DNA of 8,363 nt from CAZJTL01 sp964548905 (lineage in GTDB: Bacteria; Cyanobacteriota; Cyanobacteriia; Cyanobacteriales; Xenococcaceae). The DNA is taken from contig CAZJTL010000215.1 in the NCBI GenBank assembly GCA_964548905.1, forward strand, positions 1 through 8,363, given 5' to 3'. Of this stretch, positions 4,852 to 8,363 are shown piece after piece (positions within the stretch are counted from its first letter, which is position 1; the number at the start of each line of letters is the position of its first letter). The notes below the pieces were generated by a model. The model did not search any database. It worked only from the letters and a program-made list of their open reading frames with translations, and was not told where the DNA came from. The position numbers and the translations under genes are program-made.

Positions 4852-6018
4852 TCAGCAATATTCTATTTCAACTTCTTTTTGTTTGCTTCTTAAAAATGCT
4901 ACTAAATCTTCAATTAAGCTTCTCCGAATCGAAATATTTTTAGGTAATAAAGGATTTTGATAAAATTCATTTATTTGTTGCCCCACTAAAAATAAAATTG
5001 AATCTGCTAATAAAATTTCTTTTGCTAAGAGATAAGCTCCATTATTATCAAACCTCAAACGATTTAAATCTCCCTGACAGTTTTTCAGATAGGCAGTAGC
5101 TTTTGAGATAGTCAAGATGCCTTCTGTTACTAAATCGACACAACTTAACATTCCTATAGGCGGTAAATCTTTACGCATTGTCGAGAGATCCATTTCAATT
5201 ATTTCTCCCAAATAGTTGGCGACAATATTACCTGTTGTCCCTCCACAAATTACTTTTTTACCCTCAAAATTTAGGAATTTTTCTACGTAATTTTCATCTT
5301 TTTCTTCTTCTAAAGGAGGCCCTGTAAAAATCATCAATGAATTTCTTTGTCTGACATAAATGCCAACAAAAGTTGCGTCATCGCCAATTTCTCCATGATA
5401 GAGAGAATGAGTTTTATTAATAACATTACCAACAATAGTTCTAGCGGTATGGGATGGCGATTTCAAAATTGATTCGATATGTGCAGCGATATTGTCCCAT
5501 CCCCAACCAAAGTTTAATTCTACTCCCATCCCTGCATAAAGAACGCCGTCACTAATTGCGCCTAAAAAATCACCTCTTTGCAAATATCCTTTAGCAATAA
5601 TAATTTTTCTTTCTAAAATGGTTTTGGTTCTTGTTGGTAGTTTAGTGGCTTTGCCTTTATGAAAATAAAAAAAGGCTGGATTATCAAAGTTGATGACGGT
5701 AAAGAGCTTAGTTTCTGAGTTAATTTGAATAATAGTAAATGTTGAGTAAGCAATATTTCTAACTCGACAAATTGGCAAAGTAGCGACGATTGTTTTGAGA
5801 ACTTCTTCTAGAGCGATATCTGCATTTAACATGGTAATCAGAATTTCTGTAGTTAAAGTAGCAAGAATATTCGCTTTAACTCCACTCCCCAAACCATCAG
5901 ATAAAACAATCGTTACTTTTTTATCGTTTTTAATAAATTTAACGCGATCGCCGCACAGTTCCTCTCCTTTTTTATTCAAACTGCGATCGTAAATGTCCAA
6001 AAAACTATCTACTGTCAT
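4852..6018 (-). CDS. SpoIIE-type PP2C phosphatase with extra C-terminal domain
   Basis: Residues 1-225 form a SpoIIE/PP2C serine/threonine phosphatase domain: GEELCGDRV at 18-26, metal-binding SDGLGSGVKAN at 40-50, ISDGVLYAG at 155-163 and GDDATFVGI at 212-220, giving Asp ligands D24, D41, D157 and D213/D214. Such enzymes remove phosphate from anti-sigma-antagonist or related proteins. Residues about 228-388 form a second domain with TGPP, KVICGGTTGNIVANYLG at 255-271, PPIG, DLVTEGILTISKA and QNPLLP. I recall this two-domain architecture from clostridial and other anaerobe proteins, often encoded near FeFe-hydrogenase genes; the second domain's role is unknown to me. There are no membrane segments or sensor domains. 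ATG at 6018 is preceded by no Shine-Dalgarno. No kinase, anti-sigma factor or hydrogenase lies within this window. Confidence 0.85.
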   Translation of the reverse strand: MTVDSFLDIYDRSLNKKGEELCGDRVKFIKNDKKVTIVLSDGLGSGVKANILATLTTEILITMLNADIALEEVLKTIVATLPICRVRNIAYSTFTIIQINSETKLFTVINFDNPAFFYFHKGKATKLPTRTKTILERKIIIAKGYLQRGDFLGAISDGVLYAGMGVELNFGWGWDNIAAHIESILKSPSHTARTIVGNVINKTHSLYHGEIGDDATFVGIYVRQRNSLMIFTGPPLEEEKDENYVEKFLNFEGKKVICGGTTGNIVANYLGEIIEMDLSTMRKDLPPIGMLSCVDLVTEGILTISKATAYLKNCQGDLNRLRFDNNGAYLLAKEILLADSILFLVGQQINEFYQNPLLPKNISIRRSLIEDLVAFLRSKQKEVEIEYC

Positions 6019-6060
6019 AAGCTGTCAGGTATTTAATTTACTGGTTAGGAAATGAAAGAG

Positions 6061-6077
6061 GGTGTAGGGTGTAGGGG
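6061..6077 (+). repeat. GGTGTAG heptamer repeat
   Basis: Two exact GGTGTAG units (6061-6067, 6068-6074) followed by GGG sit in the 165-bp divergent space between the phosphatase and peptidase genes. Heptamer tandem repeats of this kind are scattered between genes in many cyanobacteria. The rest of the space holds a small TCTGT-TTAT-ACAGA dyad at 6115-6128 but no convincing promoter pair. Confidence 0.6.
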
Positions 6078-6207
6078 AAAATCTTTTTCAAGCTAGAAGA
6101 ACATAGTGAAAATTTCTGTTTATACAGATCGATACCACAAAGATAACTTAAGTTTAGAGAAGATCGCGCTAGACTAAACCTTAGTGACTTCTAGTAGATC
6201 TGAAATC

Positions 6208-8280
6208 ATGGTTTCTTCTCAGCAAAAGTTTAACTATCCCACTAGCAACAAAATCGGGCAAGTAGATATCTATCATGGTATTGAAGTAGCAGATCCCTAT
6301 CGCTGGTTGGAAGATCCTGATTCGGAAGAAACTAAAGCTTGGGTAGAAGCACAAAATCAGTTAACTTTCGGCTATCTGGCACAAATACCAGACAGAGAGA
6401 AAATTAAGCAACGAGTCACTCAACTGTGGAATTACGAAAAATATGGTATTCCTTTCAAGGAAGGCGATCGCTATTTCTATTTTAAAAATGACGGCTTGCA
6501 AAATCAAAGCGTTTTGTATACCTTAGAATCTCTAGAAGCTACACCGCAAGTATTACTCGATCCCAATACCCTCTCAGAAGATGGGACAGTTGCTTTATCT
6601 GGTTTGTCGATTAGTGAAGATGGCAAGCTGATGGCTTATGGTTTATCTAGTGCTGGTTCGGACTGGGTAGAATGGTATGTACGGGATGTGGAAACTGGCA
6701 AAGATTTTGACGACCATCTCAAATGGGTTAAGTTTTCTGGTGCGTCATGGACACACGATCGCCAAGGTTTTTTCTACAGTCGCTACGATGAACCAAACGA
6801 AGCAACTAAACACGAAGACGTTAATTACTTCCAAAAACTTTTTTACCATCGTTTAGGCACGCCTCAATCTGAAGATGTTTTGATCTATCATCGTCCCGAT
6901 CGCAAAGAATGGGGGTTTAGCGGCGGTGTTACTGAAGACGGACGTTATTTAATTATTAGTGTTTGGCTGGGTACAGAGTCAAAAAATTTAGTTTTCTACA
7001 AAGATTTAGAAGATCCTAATGCTGAAGTAGTCGAACTGATTAGCGAATTTGAGGCTAGCTATGGTTTCATCGATAATGATAATACTACCTTTTGGTTTCG
7101 CACCGATCTAGATGCACCTCGCGGTCGAGTAATCGCGATCGATATTAGCAATCCATCTAAAGAAAATTGGCAAGAAATTATCCCCCAAACCGAAGAAACT
7201 CTCGAAGGAGTTGCTTTACTAAATAATCAATTTGTCGCCGATTATCTTAAAGACGCGCGATCGCAAATTAAAATTTTTAATTTAGACGGTAGTTGCGATC
7301 GCGAAGTAATTTTACCTGGTATTGGTTCGGCTGGTGGTTTTGGTGGTAAGCGCTACGACACAGAAACCTTTTATACTTTTACTAGTTTTACTACTCCAGC
7401 AACTATCTATCGTTACGACATGGTAACGGGAGAAAGTTCGATCTTCCGTCAACCCAGCGTTGATTTTAATCCCCAAGATTACGAAACCAAACAGATTTTC
7501 TACCATAGTAAAGACGGGACAAAAATACCCATGTTTATTACCCATAAACGGGGTTTGGTATTAGATGGCAATAATCCCACCATTCTCTATGCTTACGGTG
7601 GTTTCAATATTTCCCTTACTCCTAGCTTTTCTGTTAGTAACTTAGTTTGGATGGAAAATGGTGGAGTTTATGCCGTACCCAACTTAAGAGGCGGTGGTGA
7701 ATACGGAGAAGAATGGCATCAAGCAGGAACAAAGCTAAAAAAACAAAACGTTTTTGATGATTTTATTGCGGCGGCTGAATGGTTAATTGAAAACCAATAC
7801 ACTTCTTCTGAGAAACTAGCTATTAGTGGCGGTAGTAACGGCGGTTTGCTAGTCGGTGCTTGCATGACGCAACGTCCAGATTTATTCGCGGCGGCGCTAC
7901 CAGCAGTAGGAGTAATGGATATGCTGCGCTTCCATAAATTTACCATTGGTTGGGCTTGGTGTTCTGAATATGGTTCTGCTGAAAACGAAGCAGAATTTAA
8001 AGCTTTGTATGCCTATTCTCCCTTGCATAATTTGAAACCAGGGACAGCCTACCCAGCTACCATGATAACTACCGCCGACCACGACGATCGCGTCGTTCCC
8101 GCCCATAGTTTTAAATTTGCTGCGGCACTTCAAGAAGCACATCAGGGAGACAACCCCGTTTTAATTCGCATTGAAACTAAAGCAGGACATGGTGCAGGGA
8201 AGCCTACTAGTAAGATTATTGAAGAAATAGCCGATCGAGGCTCATTTTTGGCAGAAATATTAAAAATAGAGCGTTTCTAA
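6208..8280 (+). CDS. Prolyl oligopeptidase (peptidase family S9A)
   Basis: The enzyme cleaves short peptides after proline and acts in the cytoplasm; no signal peptide is seen. Counting from ATG 6208 the protein has 690 residues, the usual family size. It opens with the N-terminal signature VDIYHGIEVADPYRWLEDPD, followed by the seven-bladed propeller region to about residue 400. The alpha/beta-hydrolase domain starts near 430: YAYGGFNISLTPSF, then PNLRGGGEYGEEWHQAG, then nucleophile S543 in GGSNGG. The acid lies in DHDDRV (about 624-628) and the base is H661 in KAGHGAGK. All three catalytic residues and their spacing are intact. An in-frame GTG at 6184 could add eight residues, but family members start close to the ATG at 6208. 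No Shine-Dalgarno is seen. It is divergent from the phosphatase gene, and a HAD-hydrolase gene begins 50 bp after its stop. Confidence 0.95.
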   Translation: MVSSQQKFNYPTSNKIGQVDIYHGIEVADPYRWLEDPDSEETKAWVEAQNQLTFGYLAQIPDREKIKQRVTQLWNYEKYGIPFKEGDRYFYFKNDGLQNQSVLYTLESLEATPQVLLDPNTLSEDGTVALSGLSISEDGKLMAYGLSSAGSDWVEWYVRDVETGKDFDDHLKWVKFSGASWTHDRQGFFYSRYDEPNEATKHEDVNYFQKLFYHRLGTPQSEDVLIYHRPDRKEWGFSGGVTEDGRYLIISVWLGTESKNLVFYKDLEDPNAEVVELISEFEASYGFIDNDNTTFWFRTDLDAPRGRVIAIDISNPSKENWQEIIPQTEETLEGVALLNNQFVADYLKDARSQIKIFNLDGSCDREVILPGIGSAGGFGGKRYDTETFYTFTSFTTPATIYRYDMVTGESSIFRQPSVDFNPQDYETKQIFYHSKDGTKIPMFITHKRGLVLDGNNPTILYAYGGFNISLTPSFSVSNLVWMENGGVYAVPNLRGGGEYGEEWHQAGTKLKKQNVFDDFIAAAEWLIENQYTSSEKLAISGGSNGGLLVGACMTQRPDLFAAALPAVGVMDMLRFHKFTIGWAWCSEYGSAENEAEFKALYAYSPLHNLKPGTAYPATMITTADHDDRVVPAHSFKFAAALQEAHQGDNPVLIRIETKAGHGAGKPTSKIIEEIADRGSFLAEILKIERF

Positions 8281-8330
8281 ATTGTCAGCATTTTAAAGTA
8301 AACTTCGTTAAAGAGTGATTTCAGTAGTGG

Positions 8331-8363
8331 ATGACATTAAAGGCAATTTTATTTGATTTCAAT
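8331..8363 (+). CDS. Start of a HAD-family hydrolase gene (cut by window end)
   Basis: ATG at 8331 opens a frame that runs off the window and encodes MTLKAILFDFN. This matches the first strand and motif I of haloacid-dehalogenase-like hydrolases, particularly the beta-phosphoglucomutase/CbbY-like group, where FDFNG or FDxDG carries the nucleophilic Asp (D9 here). Only 11 residues are visible, so substrate and subfamily are open. It lies 50 bp after the peptidase stop on the same strand and may be co-transcribed. Confidence 0.68.
   Translation, partial: MTLKAILFDFN

Noticed and set aside
5795..5992. Plus-strand ORF opposite the phosphatase N-terminus.
   Set aside because: Antisense shadow of a gene with intact catalytic motifs; no start signal or known motif.
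6184..6207. GTG at 6184 as start of the prolyl oligopeptidase.
   Set aside because: The extra eight residues precede the normal family start and no ribosome-binding sequence supports them.
7312..8142. Three minus-strand ORFs (7312-7545, 7719-7946, 7897-8142) inside the peptidase gene.
   Set aside because: All are antisense shadows of the conserved catalytic domain, and two overlap each other.

Overview
The window looks like chromosomal DNA of an AT-rich cyanobacterium. The palindrome GCGATCGC (HIP1), a cyanobacterial hallmark, occurs exactly at least six times (2548, 4766, 5944, 6474, 7257, 7295), with many CGATCG partials. Most starts lack a Shine-Dalgarno sequence, the tRNA gene does not encode CCA, and UbiX, MiaA, a HEAT-repeat protein and a GxxExxY protein fit such a genome. 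I cannot name the genus; a unicellular or baeocyte-forming lineage is only a guess.

Layout. 41-1033 (+) holds a small membrane protein with a leucine-zipper tail, then a deoxynucleoside-kinase-family protein. A perfect AT-rich hairpin (1047-1068) separates them from converging small genes on the minus strand: a 43-codon ORF whose stop overlaps the TTG start of an 85-codon ORF, below a CAT-anticodon tRNA (1534-1606) with its own promoter-like sequence. Next, also on the minus strand, a HEAT-repeat protein lies 15 bp upstream of ubiX (flavin prenyltransferase), probably one operon. Divergent from it is miaA (tRNA A37 prenyltransferase), which carries a CCCC-unit tandem repeat inside its reading frame. 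Then comes a GxxExxY (PD-(D/E)XK-like) gene bracketed by roughly 31-bp inverted repeats. A two-domain SpoIIE/PP2C phosphatase with an uncharacterised C-terminal domain follows on the minus strand. Divergent from it is a full-length S9A prolyl oligopeptidase. The last 33 bases are the start of a HAD-family hydrolase gene.

How the genes work together. UbiX and MiaA both use dimethylallyl groups: UbiX makes prenyl-FMN for UbiD in quinone synthesis, and MiaA modifies tRNA. They sit in adjacent divergent units. The rest looks like a mosaic of housekeeping and accessory genes, not one pathway. The two strongest leads for something little described are the GxxExxY gene with its inverted repeats, and the phosphatase whose architecture I associate with anaerobic Firmicutes hydrogenase loci.
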